The notes: generated from the sequence alone by a model not told the origin. Numbered from the stretch's first letter, positions 15,668-24,744 are shown. The stretch: 64,000 nucleotides of DNA from Corynebacterium aurimucosum (GCF_030408555.1 NZ_CP047048.1:930001-994000), one strand, 5' to 3'. Program-made: numbers and translations.

Positions 15668-16537
15668 GTGATTGACGCGAAAGATACAGCACTCGTCATT
15701 GAAGGCGGCGGCATGCGCAATTCCTATACCGCCGCGTGCATCGTCAAGCTTCTGCAGGAGGAGGTGGAATTCGGCTGGGTTGGAGGCGTTTCCGCGGGCT
15801 CCTCGCACACCGTGAACTTCCTCTCCCGCGATGTGAGTCGCTCGGAGGAATCCTTCGTAGACTTTGCCAAGAACCCCAGCTTCGGTGGCCTAGGTTCGCT
15901 GCTGCGCGGTAGCGGCTACTTCAACGCGGAGTTCATCTACGAGAAAGCCGCGGACCAAGACATGCCTTTTGACTGGGAAACATTTCAGGCCCACCCGTCA
16001 CAGATGTGCATTTCCGCCGCCCGTGCCGATACCGGGGAGAGCGTGTACTGGGGGCGCGAAGACATAAAGACCCAAGACGACCTGATGGTGCGTGTTCGCG
16101 CCTCTTCAACGTTGCCGCTGATCATGCCGATGCGCGTCATCGATGGCGTGCCTTATGTCGACGGTGCGATGGGCGAGTCCGGTGGCATCCTCATCGAGCA
16201 AGCGGAGAAGGCCGGGTTCGAGAAGTTTCTTTTCCTCGGTTCGAAACCGCGTGGGTACGTGCGCCCGGAAGTGGGGCGGCCGGCGGCGCTGCGGCGGGTC
16301 TTCCGGAAGTACCCGGCTGTGGCGGAGGCGATGATTGCGCGCCCACCACGCTATAACGCCTCCAAGGAGCTACTCCTGGAACTGGAGAAAAAGGGGCGCG
16401 CTCAGCTTTTCTTTCCGGAGGATATGCAGGTGGCTTCGACCGAGCGCTCGGTGACTAAGCTGCGTGCGAACTATGAAGCCGGGCGCGCTCAGACCTATGC
16501 GGAGTGGCCGGCGTGGAAGGAATTCCTCGGCAGCTAA
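15668..16537 (+). CDS. patatin-like phospholipase
   Basis: 289 residues from GTG 15668 (VIDAKDTALVIEGGG). A GTG at 15647 is also in frame but lies in the divergent promoter. Patatin fold: oxyanion loop EGGGMRN near residue 12, nucleophile elbow GVSAGSS near 43, and the catalytic Asp in VDGAMGESGG near 169, which gives the Ser-Asp dyad. Bacterial members of this size (YjjU-like) are cytosolic lipid acyl hydrolases. No membrane or secretion signal. Substrate unknown. It stands 125 bases ahead of the exporter at 16663 without a clear terminator. Confidence 0.85.
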   Translation: MIDAKDTALVIEGGGMRNSYTAACIVKLLQEEVEFGWVGGVSAGSSHTVNFLSRDVSRSEESFVDFAKNPSFGGLGSLLRGSGYFNAEFIYEKAADQDMPFDWETFQAHPSQMCISAARADTGESVYWGREDIKTQDDLMVRVRASSTLPLIMPMRVIDGVPYVDGAMGESGGILIEQAEKAGFEKFLFLGSKPRGYVRPEVGRPAALRRVFRKYPAVAEAMIARPPRYNASKELLLELEKKGRAQLFFPEDMQVASTERSVTKLRANYEAGRAQTYAEWPAWKEFLGS

Positions 16538-16662
16538 CTGGCCAAGCTGAGGCGCCATTTTTAGATCTTCTTTCTGCTTCAGACGTGAGACGGAGCACCC
16601 TTAGCGCAGAAAAGCGTCTTTGAACGTGGTCTTTTGCTCTCGTTTTCCTACAATGGCCTTTC

Positions 16663-18228
16663 GTGTTGGCTCTATTTGATGGAAATATTTGGCTGAGCAT
16701 ATTCTTTGTTGCCTTGCTCGGCACGTTGTTTGGCATGATCCCCTTCGGCCCGCTGCGCTTCGGCGCAGCCGGCACCTTGTTCGTGGGACTGGCCATCGGC
16801 GCCTTTATCGAACTCGATGGAACGATTTTAAGCAGCCTGCAAGAGATGGGGCTTGGCCTCTTTATCTATATGCAGGGCTTGTCTGCCGGCGAACGCTTCT
16901 TCAAGGGGTTCTCTGAGCAGCTGAAACACATGATCACTGCTGTCATCGCGGTGGTGGGTGCTGCTGCCGTGGCGCTTCTCGCGGGCGGATGGTTGGGCCT
17001 GTCGCCCTTGCTCTCCGTGGGTGTTTTCTCCGGTGCGACGACCTCGACGGCGTCGCTTGCTGTTGCCCAACAACAGACCGGCGAGGAGCTGCCCGCCGTG
17101 GGCTATTCCTTGGGCTACCCGGTGGGCGTAGCCGTTGCCATTCTGCTCGTGGCATTCCTGCTCAAGCAGTCCTGGCCGGGTTCTAAAGACAAAGACAATT
17201 CTGCGGAGGAGGTTTTCCGCTCCCGCACCATTCGGGTGACCAAGGACATCACCTATGAGGAGCTCGTGGACCGCTTCGAGGATCAATTTGTCATCGCCAC
17301 GATTCGCCGCGGCAATACCCGCACTGTGGCGGGGGACCATCCAGAGATTCGCAAGGGCGATATCCTGCGCGTGCTCGTGACGAAGGCGAAAAGGCGCGAG
17401 CTTACCGCCGCCTTGGGTAAACGTCAGCCCCAAGTACCCTTCGTGGACAAGCGCTTGGTCATTGAAAACGTGGTGGTCTCGAACACCGATATTGCGGGAC
17501 GAACCGTGGAGGAGCTCAATCTTTTCCGGCGCTATGGTGGCCGCATCGTCCACGTGGAGCGCGGCGATGAGGAGTTCCTCGCCAGCTTCGATACGCACCT
17601 TGATGCCGGTGACCGCGTGACGGTGATCGTGGATCAGGATCGTATGGGTGATATTCGCGATTATTTCGGTGACTCGGTTCAGGGCTACTCGCAGCTGAAC
17701 TGGATCGCCGTGGGAGGTGGCCTGTTCTTGGGCTACCTCATTGCGCTCATCGTGGTGCCCTTGCCGGGTGGCACGTCCTTTGAGCTGGGCTTCGCGTTGG
17801 GGCCGCTGATTACCGGCCTTGTTCTTGGCGCTCTCCACCGCACGCGTCGCGTGCCGTGGAAGGTCCCGGCCTCTATCAATATGGCTCTTCAACAGTGGGG
17901 TCTAGTCATCTTCTTGGCGTCGGTGGGCCTCGCTTCGAGTGAGGCTTTCCAGTCCACGGCCTTCTCCTGGATGGGCTTGAAGTCCATGGTTCTGGCCGCC
18001 ATCATTACCGTGGTTGCCGTCGCCATCTTCGCTGTTGTCAATAGGTTCCTCGGCCAGTCGGAGACCCGCACCGCCGGCGGTATCTCCGGCATCTTCGGTC
18101 AGCCTGCCGTGGTCAACTACGCCACGGGTATGAGCACGGATTCCCGCATCATGACCGGCTACGCGGCCACCATTGTGGTGGCGCAGATAGTCAAGATCGT
18201 GGTCATTCCGTTGATGCTCACGTTCTAA
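16663..18228 (+). CDS. AAE-family (YidE/YbjL, SucE-like) antiporter with RCK_C domains
   Basis: 521 residues from GTG 16663. Two hydrophobic halves (residues ~5-170 and ~350-520), each an internal duplication with glycine-rich motifs, flank a soluble middle containing two TrkA_C/RCK_C-like units. These are FRSRTIRVTKDITYEELV...VVAGDHPEIRKGDILRVLV and VVVSNTDIAGRTVEELNL...AGDRVTVIVD. This is the aspartate:alanine exchanger fold. In C. glutamicum a protein of this family, SucE, exports succinate, and length and layout agree, so dicarboxylate export is the best guess; I cannot claim orthology. A weak AGAGCC/GGCTCT hairpin (18251-18267) follows the stop. Confidence 0.8.
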   Translation: MLALFDGNIWLSIFFVALLGTLFGMIPFGPLRFGAAGTLFVGLAIGAFIELDGTILSSLQEMGLGLFIYMQGLSAGERFFKGFSEQLKHMITAVIAVVGAAAVALLAGGWLGLSPLLSVGVFSGATTSTASLAVAQQQTGEELPAVGYSLGYPVGVAVAILLVAFLLKQSWPGSKDKDNSAEEVFRSRTIRVTKDITYEELVDRFEDQFVIATIRRGNTRTVAGDHPEIRKGDILRVLVTKAKRRELTAALGKRQPQVPFVDKRLVIENVVVSNTDIAGRTVEELNLFRRYGGRIVHVERGDEEFLASFDTHLDAGDRVTVIVDQDRMGDIRDYFGDSVQGYSQLNWIAVGGGLFLGYLIALIVVPLPGGTSFELGFALGPLITGLVLGALHRTRRVPWKVPASINMALQQWGLVIFLASVGLASSEAFQSTAFSWMGLKSMVLAAIITVVAVAIFAVVNRFLGQSETRTAGGISGIFGQPAVVNYATGMSTDSRIMTGYAATIVVAQIVKIVVIPLMLTF

Positions 18229-18385
18229 TCTTTCAGGAATGCAGCTGGGTAGAGCCTCGACGGCTCTCTCATGTGGCTGGTTCTAGTGAGCCTTAATTGC
18301 TCTTCAAACTGTTTCGTATGGCGCTGCTCCAGAATCATGCGAGCATAGATTGCCTCAAAAGGGTGGCGCAGCACACAATCCAGCG

Positions 18386-18409
18386 GTACGATTTGAGTTA
18401 ACTTCGTAC
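18386..18409. promoter_or_regulatory. TetR-type operator GTACGA-N12-TCGTAC, thiolase operon
   Basis: Arms GTACGA (18386-18391) and TCGTAC (18404-18409) are separated by exactly 12 bases, 17 bases before the thiolase ATG. The same spacing and arms occur at 24745-24768 and 36621-36644. Location over the start region suggests repression, most likely by the TetR protein encoded at 24083-24643. Confidence 0.7.
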
Positions 18410-18426
18410 AGTTTGGAGAGCGATAT

Positions 18427-19605
18427 ATGGACATCGTCATTGTGGGTGCCGCCCGAACGCCCTTCGGCAAATTACTTGGTTCCCTTTCCACCGTGACAGC
18501 GACGGAGCTCGGTTCTCACGCCATCGCCGCCGCACTCACACAAGCACGGATTAAGCCGGATGATGTTGATGCCGTCATCTGTGGACAGGTCTTGCAGGCG
18601 GGTGTGGGGCAGAATCCTACAAAACAGGCGGCGCTGGGGGCAGGGATATCTGCGAGGGCACATACCGCCACGGTCAACAAGGTTTGTCTGTCAGGTCTGA
18701 CCGCGATTATCGACGCCTCTCGGCTCCTGCGCTCCGGTGAGGCTACTGTCGTGGTGGCTGGGGGAATGGAGTCGATGTCACAGGCTCCCCACCTGCTTCC
18801 GCAATCACGCAGGGGGAAGAAATTTGGTCCTGTTGAACTTCTCGATCACGTGGAGCACGATGGCCTGCGCGCAGCTGACCTCGGAATTTCCATGGGCTCG
18901 CTGTCGGAGAAATATGCCGAACGCTATCCGGCCACCCGTCAGGAACAAGACCGCTGTGCGGCACTGTCCCACCAGCGCGCGCTTCAGGCGAGTGAGGAGG
19001 GAACCTTCGACAAGGAAATCGCTCCCATCACGGTGAACCGCCGGCGCGATGAGGTCACCGTCTCGCACGATGAAGGCATCCGGGAAGGAGTCACGGAAGA
19101 AACTTTGACTGCACTGCGTCCGGCCTTCGAGAGCACGGGCAGCATTACGGCCGGAAATTCCTCACCTATCACGGATGGAGCAGCCTCCGTCGTCCTCACC
19201 ACCCGCGAGCATGCGGAGAGGGAAGGACTGCCCGTCATGGCAGTCCTTCGGGCGCCCGGACAAGTAGCCGGTCCGGATTCTTCGCTGCAGGAACAGCCTG
19301 CCCGTGCTCTTCTTAAAGCCTTAGAACGCGAAGGTTGGGGCGTGGACGACCTCGACCACATCGAGATCAACGAGGCTTTCGCCGCGGTGGTGGTGCACTC
19401 CGCGAAGATCCTAGGGATCAACCCCGATGATGTTAATCCGCAAGGCGGAGCCATCGCCCTAGGCCACCCCATCGGGGCTTCCGGCGCACGGCTCGTGGTG
19501 CATGCGGCGCACCAATTGGCGCAATCCCATGCTCGCCGCGCCGGGGTCACTTTGTGCGGGGGCGGCGGTCAAGGCGAAGCCCTGTTGCTTGAGGCTGTGA
19601 ACTAA
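18427..19605 (+). CDS. acetyl-CoA C-acyltransferase (thiolase)
   Basis: 392 residues, typical degradative thiolase length. The active-site Cys is in TVNKVCLSGLTAI near residue 88. The C-terminal catalytic blocks are HIEINEAFAA, GGAIALGHPIGASGAR (His near 352) and the second Cys in VTLCGGGGQGEA. The enzyme cleaves 3-ketoacyl-CoA. In this neighbourhood 2-methylacetoacetyl-CoA to propionyl-CoA plus acetyl-CoA (isoleucine route) is the likely reaction. GGAGAG precedes the ATG. It is the first gene of a three-gene operon (gaps of 40 and 66 bases to the CoA hydrolase and the hydratase), with an inverted-repeat operator right at its start. Confidence 0.9.
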   Translation: MDIVIVGAARTPFGKLLGSLSTVTATELGSHAIAAALTQARIKPDDVDAVICGQVLQAGVGQNPTKQAALGAGISARAHTATVNKVCLSGLTAIIDASRLLRSGEATVVVAGGMESMSQAPHLLPQSRRGKKFGPVELLDHVEHDGLRAADLGISMGSLSEKYAERYPATRQEQDRCAALSHQRALQASEEGTFDKEIAPITVNRRRDEVTVSHDEGIREGVTEETLTALRPAFESTGSITAGNSSPITDGAASVVLTTREHAEREGLPVMAVLRAPGQVAGPDSSLQEQPARALLKALEREGWGVDDLDHIEINEAFAAVVVHSAKILGINPDDVNPQGGAIALGHPIGASGARLVVHAAHQLAQSHARRAGVTLCGGGGQGEALLLEAVN

Positions 19606-19645
19606 CTCCAGCTCAGTAGCTAGTAGGAGAGATAAGGAGAAGACC

Positions 19646-20707
19646 ATGACGAACGAAATACTTAGCGAAATTCGTGGACATGCCGGCGTGCTTACACTCA
19701 ACCGCCCCAAGTCCATTAATGCGCTCAACCAGACGATGATCGACGAGATGACGGCGGTGCTCAGGCAGTGGCAGGATGATGACCGCGTCAAGCTCGTCAT
19801 CCTCCGCGGTGCTGGGGATCGAGGACTGTGCGCGGGCGGTGACGTCGCGGCTTTGTATCACGATGCCCTGGAAGGCGGAACCGCCGGTGCCCATTTCTGG
19901 AAGACGGAGTACGAGCTGAACTATCTGATCTCCACCTATTCCAAGCCTTATGTGGCCCTCATGGAAGGCATCGTGCTGGGCGGCGGAATCGGCGTTTCAG
20001 CGCACGCCTCGCACCGTATTGTGAGCGAAGATTCCCGCATCGGAATGCCGGAAGTAGGAATTGGGTATTCGCCCGATGCCGGCGGCTCCTACCTGCTTTC
20101 CCGGGCCGCAGATCGTCTTGGCCGCCACTTGGCATATACCGCGATCCACGTGGGTGCTGCCGAAGCGATCGACACCGGTTTTGCGGACTATTTTGTGCCC
20201 AAGGACAAGCTCGACGCGTTGGTTGAACGGCTGGTGGAGTCGGGTGACCCCGCAGACATCGAGAAATTCACCGAGGAGGTGGGGCGCGGCTTCGGGGAGG
20301 AGCGCGCCGAAATGGTAGAGGTCTACGCTGCAGAGACTGCTGAGGAAACCTTGACCCGGCTGCAGGAACTCGCCGCCACGCGCGGTGACGGGCACTGGGC
20401 CGCGAAGGCCGCCAAGCGGATGAGTCTCAACTCCCCACTGGGAATCCGCGTTACCGAGGAATCCCTTAACCGCACTGCGTCGATGAGCTTCGCAGAAACC
20501 TTGACGCAAGAATTCTGGATGTCCGTGAACATGCAAAAGCACAAGGAATTCGTGGAAGGAATACGCGCGCAGATCATCGATAAGGACCGCAACCCTTCCT
20601 GGGAGTACGAGTCCATCGGTGCCGTCCCAGCAGACGTGGTGGCGTCTATCCTCGAACCCGGCGAAGGCAGCGTGGAAGCCCCCGCATTTGATGCCTCCGA
20701 AGATTAA
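19646..20707 (+). CDS. 3-hydroxyisobutyryl-CoA hydrolase
   Basis: 353 residues, crotonase fold with the HIBYL-CoA hydrolase additions. Oxyanion elements are GLCAGGDVAALY and VLGGGIGVSAHASHR. The catalytic block GMPEVGIGYSPDAGGSY keeps both the Glu and the Asp used for hydrolysis. The C-terminal tag is EGIRAQIIDKDRNPSW, the clear family signature. It releases 3-hydroxyisobutyrate from its CoA ester; the MmsB encoded at 32486-33373 would take the product. The ATG at 19646 has GGAGAGATAAGGAGAAG upstream. It is a paralog of the protein at 9053-10087. Confidence 0.9.
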   Translation: MTNEILSEIRGHAGVLTLNRPKSINALNQTMIDEMTAVLRQWQDDDRVKLVILRGAGDRGLCAGGDVAALYHDALEGGTAGAHFWKTEYELNYLISTYSKPYVALMEGIVLGGGIGVSAHASHRIVSEDSRIGMPEVGIGYSPDAGGSYLLSRAADRLGRHLAYTAIHVGAAEAIDTGFADYFVPKDKLDALVERLVESGDPADIEKFTEEVGRGFGEERAEMVEVYAAETAEETLTRLQELAATRGDGHWAAKAAKRMSLNSPLGIRVTEESLNRTASMSFAETLTQEFWMSVNMQKHKEFVEGIRAQIIDKDRNPSWEYESIGAVPADVVASILEPGEGSVEAPAFDASED

Positions 20708-20773
20708 ACACGCTCACCACTCATCACGAGTTATTACAGCACTATCCGAAAGCACAGAAAGGACACTAGATCC

Positions 20774-21538
20774 ATGGCAATTCTTACTGAAAAGCGCGGC
20801 CGCGTCGCCTTCATTACTCTCAACCGCCCAGAGGCGCTCAACGCGCTGAACAACGACACCATGCTTGAAGTCACCCAAGCGGTGCAGAAATTCGATGCCG
20901 ATGCCGAGGTAGGAGCAATCGTTATCACTGGCTCCGATAAAGCCTTTGCTGCGGGCGCGGATATTAAGGAGATGTCGTCGAAGACCGCGACAGAAATGTA
21001 CAACGCGGATTGGTTTGCAGGCTGGGACGTACTTACCCGCGCCCGCACGCCGATCATCGCCGCGGTCAACGGATATGCCTTAGGTGGCGGCTGTGAGCTA
21101 GCTATGATGTGTGACTTCATTATCGCCGGCGACAAGGCCAAGTTCGGTCAACCGGAGGTCAACCTCGGCGTTACCCCGGGTATGGGAGGCTCCCAACGCC
21201 TGACCCGCGCTATTGGGAAGGCAAAGGCCATGGAGATGTGCCTGACCGGCCGCATGATGGCAGCAGAAGAAGCGGAGCGCTCCGGCCTCGTGGCCCGTGT
21301 GGTCCCCGCCGATGAGCTCCTCGATTCTGCACTGGAAACCGCAGAGCTCATTGCCTCGAAGTCCTTCGTAGCAACGTCCCAGATCAAGGAACAGGTCAAT
21401 GCCGTGGACGAGCTCTCCCTGTCCCAGGGCATCCAGTTTGAGCGCCGTACCTTTCACGCACTCTTCTCATCTCACGACCAGAAGGAAGGAATGACGGCCT
21501 TCGTGGAGAAGCGTGATCCAGACTTCAAGCATGCTTAA
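20774..21538 (+). CDS. enoyl-CoA hydratase
   Basis: 254 residues, standard crotonase. It has the oxyanion-hole segment [11 protein letters not shown] near 63-73, [15 protein letters not shown] near 95-109, and both catalytic Glu residues in context: GGCELA, and [19 protein letters not shown] (PEV near 123). It hydrates 2-enoyl-CoAs, here probably methacrylyl-CoA and tiglyl-CoA in valine and isoleucine catabolism. ATG with AAAGGACAC upstream. It is the third gene of the thiolase operon and converges on marR with only 11 bases between stop codons. Confidence 0.9.
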   Translation: MAILTEKRGRVAFITLNRPEALNALNNDTMLEVTQAVQKFDADAEVGAIVITGSDKAFAAGADIKEMSSKTATEMYNADWFAGWDVLTRARTPIIAAVNGYALGGGCELAMMCDFIIAGDKAKFGQPEVNLGVTPGMGGSQRLTRAIGKAKAMEMCLTGRMMAAEEAERSGLVARVVPADELLDSALETAELIASKSFVATSQIKEQVNAVDELSLSQGIQFERRTFHALFSSHDQKEGMTAFVEKRDPDFKHA

Positions 21539-21549
21539 GCTTCGCCGCT

Positions 21550-22050
21550 CTACTGGGCTTCGGGCCCCTCGACGTCCTCACCGGCGGCGCGGCGAACGCG
21601 GTTCGCAGCAGCGATGACGCGATCCTGTTCGCGGGCGGGTAGCGCAATGGACTCGAAATAGCGGTCGAGGGCAGGCCCCGCCGCAGAGGCCAACACGATT
21701 CCTTGGTCGGTAACCATCACCAAGGTCGAGCGCTTATCTTTAGGGTCGCTCACCCGCGTGATGAGCCCGTCCTTCTCCAGTTTGCGTACCGTGTGGGTAA
21801 GAGATGCCGGCGGGACTTGAAGGCGGGAACTGATCTTCGACATGGGCATGCTTCCCGCGCGCGACCACATAAGCACAGCGAGGACTTCAAACTGGCTATA
21901 GCTCACCCCGAAGGGAGTGAGAACCTCTTCGGCACCGTTTCTTAAAATGTGGGCGGCGCGCTCGAAGGAGGAGACCGTGGCCAGGCCACGCGCGGAGTGC
22001 GTGGAATAGCGCTTGGCCCACTGGCGGCGTGCTTCGGCAATGATGTCCAT
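21550..22050 (-). CDS. MarR family regulator
   Basis: 166 residues with the winged helix at ~45-120: SQFEVLAVLMWSRAGSMPMSKISSRLQVPPASLTHTVRKLEKDGLITRVSDPKDKRS, including the wing motif with the conserved Asp and Arg. MarR proteins are dimeric repressors released by aromatic or acyl ligands, often CoA thioesters in catabolic loci. ATG 22050 is preceded by AAGGAGG. A perfect 15-bp palindrome (22076-22090) sits just upstream of its ribosome-binding site, so autoregulation is likely. It lies between the beta-oxidation operon and the acyl-CoA synthetase gene, either of which may be its target. Confidence 0.85.
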   Translation of the reverse strand: MDIIAEARRQWAKRYSTHSARGLATVSSFERAAHILRNGAEEVLTPFGVSYSQFEVLAVLMWSRAGSMPMSKISSRLQVPPASLTHTVRKLEKDGLITRVSDPKDKRSTLVMVTDQGIVLASAAGPALDRYFESIALPAREQDRVIAAANRVRRAAGEDVEGPEAQ

Positions 22051-22075
22051 GAGCGGGAAAGAGACCTCCTTGTAG

Positions 22076-22090
22076 CGCGCTCAGAGCGCG
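22076..22090. promoter_or_regulatory. palindrome in the marR promoter
   Basis: CGCGCTC-A-GAGCGCG is a perfect 7-1-7 palindrome placed between the marR start (22050) and a TATAGT-like -10 element (read on the minus strand). The position suits autorepression. Part of the signal could be an RNA hairpin. Confidence 0.45.
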
Positions 22091-22144
22091 AGACAACTAT
22101 AAATGACCGCCTCATTGTTCTGAGAACCGGGATAGGAGAAGCAA

Positions 22145-22169
22145 AGGCCCCAGTTGGAAACTGGGGCCT
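22145..22169 (-). terminator. terminator after the acyl-CoA synthetase gene
   Basis: An 11-bp perfect stem AGGCCCCAGTT / AACTGGGGCCT with a 3-base loop, 24 bases beyond the stop codon at 22193. The following minus-strand sequence is only moderately T-rich. Confidence 0.65.
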
Positions 22170-22192
22170 GTATCGTCGAAAGATTAGTGGGG

Positions 22193-23923
22193 CTAGCCCT
22201 TCAGTGACGGAAAGTCGGAATCAGCGAACTCTGTCGACGCAGTGGTCTCACCGCCATCAGCTGAGTGAATCTCGGTTTCGCGCTTGCGCAGATCGACGCG
22301 GCGAATCTTGCCGGAGACCGTCTTTGGTAGCTCGTAGAACTCGAGGCGGCGGATACGCTTATAGGGTGCCAAGCCATCACGGCAGTGTTTGAGGATGGCT
22401 TCGGCCGTTTCGGCATTCGGCTCGTAGCCGTTGGCCAGCGCCACATAAGCCTTCGGCACAGCGAGGCGGATGGGGTCGGGGGAGGGAACTACCGCTACTT
22501 CGGCGACAGCTGGGTGCTCGATGACGACGGACTCGAGCTCGAAGGGGGACAGGCGGTAGTCGGAGGCTTTGAAGACATCATCGGCACGACCAATGTAGAA
22601 GATGTAGCCATCTTCATCGCGCTCCGCTGTATCGCCCGTGTGGTAGTAACCATCGCGAAAGACTTCCGCGTTCTTGTCGGGGTCGTTGAAGTAGCCCACC
22701 GTTAGACCGACCGGGCGGGGATCAATCTTCAAACAGATTTCGCCGGTATCTCCAATCTCATCCGTAGCGGGATCCTTGAGCACGACTTCCCACCCCGGCA
22801 GTGGGCGACCCATTGAGCCTGGCTTGACCTTTTGTTCTGGGGTGTTGGCAATCTGCAGGGTAGTTTCCGTCTGTCCGAAGCCATCGCGAACATCGGTGTT
22901 CCAGGCCTCGCTGATGGTGCTGATGAGCTCGGGGTTTAGTGGCTCACCCGCAGCGACTAGCTTCTTCGGTGGGGTCTTCATACGTCCCAAGTCTGCTTGG
23001 ACAAGCATGCGCCAGACGGTCGGTGGAGCACAGAAGCTGGTTACTCCTTCTTCTTCCATCTTGTCCATGAGGGCTGCGGCATCGAAGCGGGCATAGTTGT
23101 ACAGGAAGATGGTGGCCCCGGCGATCCAGGGGGCGAAGAAGTTCGACCATGCATGCTTAGCCCAGCCAGGGGCAGCGACGTTGAGGTGGACATCGCCAGG
23201 CGCTAAGCCAATCCAGTACATCGTGGTCAGGTGGCCGACCGGATAAGAGGTATGGGTGTGTTCGACGAGCTTCGCCTTCGATGTGGTTCCGGAAGTGAAG
23301 TAGAGCAGGAGAGTTTCGTCAGCCTTGGTGTCTTGCTTTGGCGTGTAGACCTCTGGGCCGGTGAAAGAATCCGAGTAGCGCAGGGTGGGGTGTGCCGACT
23401 GTGCATTTGGTTCATCACCCACCTGAATAATGGTGAAATCACCGGTGACGTCTTGGAACTTCTCGGCATCCTCAGCGTTAGCCACAACCCAGGAAATGTT
23501 GGCGCGGTCGGTGCGGTCCTGCAAATCCGCTGCACCGAGCATGGCGGTTGCTGGATTAAGGACGAAGCCTGCTTTGATGCAGGCCAGCATGCACTCCCAC
23601 AGCTCTACTTGGTTGTTGAGCATGAGCATGACGCGATCACCGCGCTGGACGCCTTGACCCTCGAGCCAATTAGCCAACTGCGCAGAGCGAGCCGACATTT
23701 CAGCGAAGGTACGGCGGGTGCTGCTGCCATCGGTCTCACAAATGACGAGTGCCTCGCGGTCTTTAGAGTCTTCTGCAGTGGCAAGGTGATCGAACCAATC
23801 GAGTGCGAAATTGAAGTGTTCGAAGCGCGGCCACTCGAAGTTGCTTCGGGCCTCTTCATAGTCAGTCTGAAAAGAAACCAGCAGGTCGCGTGCTGCTTGG
23901 AATTGTTCGGTCACCGTGGTCAT
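22193..23923 (-). CDS. ACSM-type acyl-CoA synthetase (AMP-forming)
   Basis: 576 residues, ANL superfamily. Motifs in order: P-loop LLYFTSGTTSKAKLVEHTH near 222, DGFGQTETT near 350, hinge region YHTGDTAERDEDGYIFYIGRADD near 435-457, SDYRLSPFELESVV, and the C-terminal catalytic Lys in LPKTVSGKIRR near 543. The P-K-T-V-S-G-K stretch fits PxxxxGK, the acetylation motif recognised by Pat-type protein acetyltransferases. Likely substrates are short or medium branched fatty acids such as isobutyrate and 2-methylbutyrate, feeding the surrounding enzymes; this is inference. Upstream lie a perfect 20-bp palindrome (24024-24043) and a GlxR-like site (24001-24016). Confidence 0.88.
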   Translation of the reverse strand: MTTVTEQFQAARDLLVSFQTDYEEARSNFEWPRFEHFNFALDWFDHLATAEDSKDREALVICETDGSSTRRTFAEMSARSAQLANWLEGQGVQRGDRVMLMLNNQVELWECMLACIKAGFVLNPATAMLGAADLQDRTDRANISWVVANAEDAEKFQDVTGDFTIIQVGDEPNAQSAHPTLRYSDSFTGPEVYTPKQDTKADETLLLYFTSGTTSKAKLVEHTHTSYPVGHLTTMYWIGLAPGDVHLNVAAPGWAKHAWSNFFAPWIAGATIFLYNYARFDAAALMDKMEEEGVTSFCAPPTVWRMLVQADLGRMKTPPKKLVAAGEPLNPELISTISEAWNTDVRDGFGQTETTLQIANTPEQKVKPGSMGRPLPGWEVVLKDPATDEIGDTGEICLKIDPRPVGLTVGYFNDPDKNAEVFRDGYYHTGDTAERDEDGYIFYIGRADDVFKASDYRLSPFELESVVIEHPAVAEVAVVPSPDPIRLAVPKAYVALANGYEPNAETAEAILKHCRDGLAPYKRIRRLEFYELPKTVSGKIRRVDLRKRETEIHSADGGETTASTEFADSDFPSLKG

Positions 23924-24000
23924 TGGTTCTCCTCTAGCTTGTGCTCATGGGGGAAAGGACGCTGCAATGTCTATGGCCCGTATCCCAAACCGTGCGTCTA

Positions 24001-24016
24001 TGTGACGTGGGTCGCA
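24001..24016. promoter_or_regulatory. GlxR/CRP-like site upstream of the acyl-CoA synthetase
   Basis: TGTGA-CGTGGG-TCGCA matches the corynebacterial GlxR consensus TGTGA-N6-TCACA at 9 of 10 half-site positions. It is 78 bases upstream of the ATG at 23923 and suggests cAMP-linked control. A chance match is possible. Confidence 0.45.
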
Positions 24017-24023
24017 CACTACT

Positions 24024-24043
24024 TTACTTCGAGTTCGAAGTAA
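24024..24043. promoter_or_regulatory. perfect 20-bp palindrome upstream of the acyl-CoA synthetase
   Basis: TTACTTCGA-GT-TCGAAGTAA has 9-bp perfect arms with a 2-base centre. It lies 101 bases upstream of the synthetase ATG and 40 bases past the tetR stop. It differs from the GTACGA operators, so it may serve the MarR protein (21550-22050) or another regulator. Confidence 0.55.
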
Positions 24044-24082
24044 TTGCTAGAGATTTTGGGTAACGCGTACCGAAGTCGCAGG

Positions 24083-24643
24083 CTAGCGCAATGAAATTCC
24101 GTGAAGGATGAGCTGTCCAAGGGTGTGATAGGCCTCGGCTGGAGCTAAAGTATCCGAGTAAAAGCCCTGCTGGATGTCGGTCATGGAGCGCTGAATCAGG
24201 TGAGAGACAAAATCTGTGTATTCCGCAGTGAATTCTCCCGCTGCGACGCCCTGCTTGAGTAGCTCGTGGATAGTTTCGGTAGCCCTGCGCGTGTTGAGGC
24301 TAAAAACCTCCTGGGCAGCGGGTTCGGAGGCGAGATCGCGCATAAACTCCGGGCTGGCAGGTTCTAGGGCGGTGGTCATGGAGGAAAAGTAGTTCTCAAG
24401 CGCCTGCGTGTAGGTGGGTGTCTTGCTCACGGCGGTACGGCGTGCAATTTCTTTAAAGAAGCTGACCAGTACGCGCCGAATGATGGCATCTCTCGATGGC
24501 CCTAGTGCGTAAATGGTGGATTTGGAGCATTGGTAGCGCTTGGTTGCACCGTCGATGGTGAAGGACTCGAAACCCTCGACTAGAAAGTCCTGCAAAAGGG
24601 CGTTAAAGAGCTCTCGCTGCCGCGGTGTGAGTGGTTTGGTCAT
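24083..24643 (-). CDS. TetR family regulator (candidate master of the branched-acyl regulon)
   Basis: 186 residues from ATG 24643 (MTKPLTPRQREL). A longer reading from 24772 would run through its own promoter and operator and is rejected. The N-terminal HTH covers ~20-60: FLVEGFESFTIDGATKRYQCSKSTIYALGPSRDAIIRRV. The form lacks the common Asp-Ile-Ala but keeps the Ser-Lys-Ser-Thr-Ile-Tyr recognition helix. The C-terminal domain (residues ~75-186) would bind ligand, probably an acyl-CoA in this context. It is divergent from the acyl-CoA dehydrogenase, and the shared region holds a GTACGA-N12-TCGTAC repeat also found at two other promoters of the cluster. Confidence 0.82.
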   Translation of the reverse strand: MTKPLTPRQRELFNALLQDFLVEGFESFTIDGATKRYQCSKSTIYALGPSRDAIIRRVLVSFFKEIARRTAVSKTPTYTQALENYFSSMTTALEPASPEFMRDLASEPAAQEVFSLNTRRATETIHELLKQGVAAGEFTAEYTDFVSHLIQRSMTDIQQGFYSDTLAPAEAYHTLGQLILHGISLR

Positions 24644-24744
24644 GTGTCGCTCCGTCTGTGTTGATTCCGGCCTTCGGGCACCCATTTCTCGTGGGGCTTG
24701 ACGTATGGCGGTGTGCCAATCGATCATAGAACACGCCGTGTGCG

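Noticed and set aside
18251..18267. AGAGCC/GGCTCT hairpin after the AAE exporter as a terminator
   Set aside because: Only 6 bp of stem and no T-tract; not convincing enough to list.
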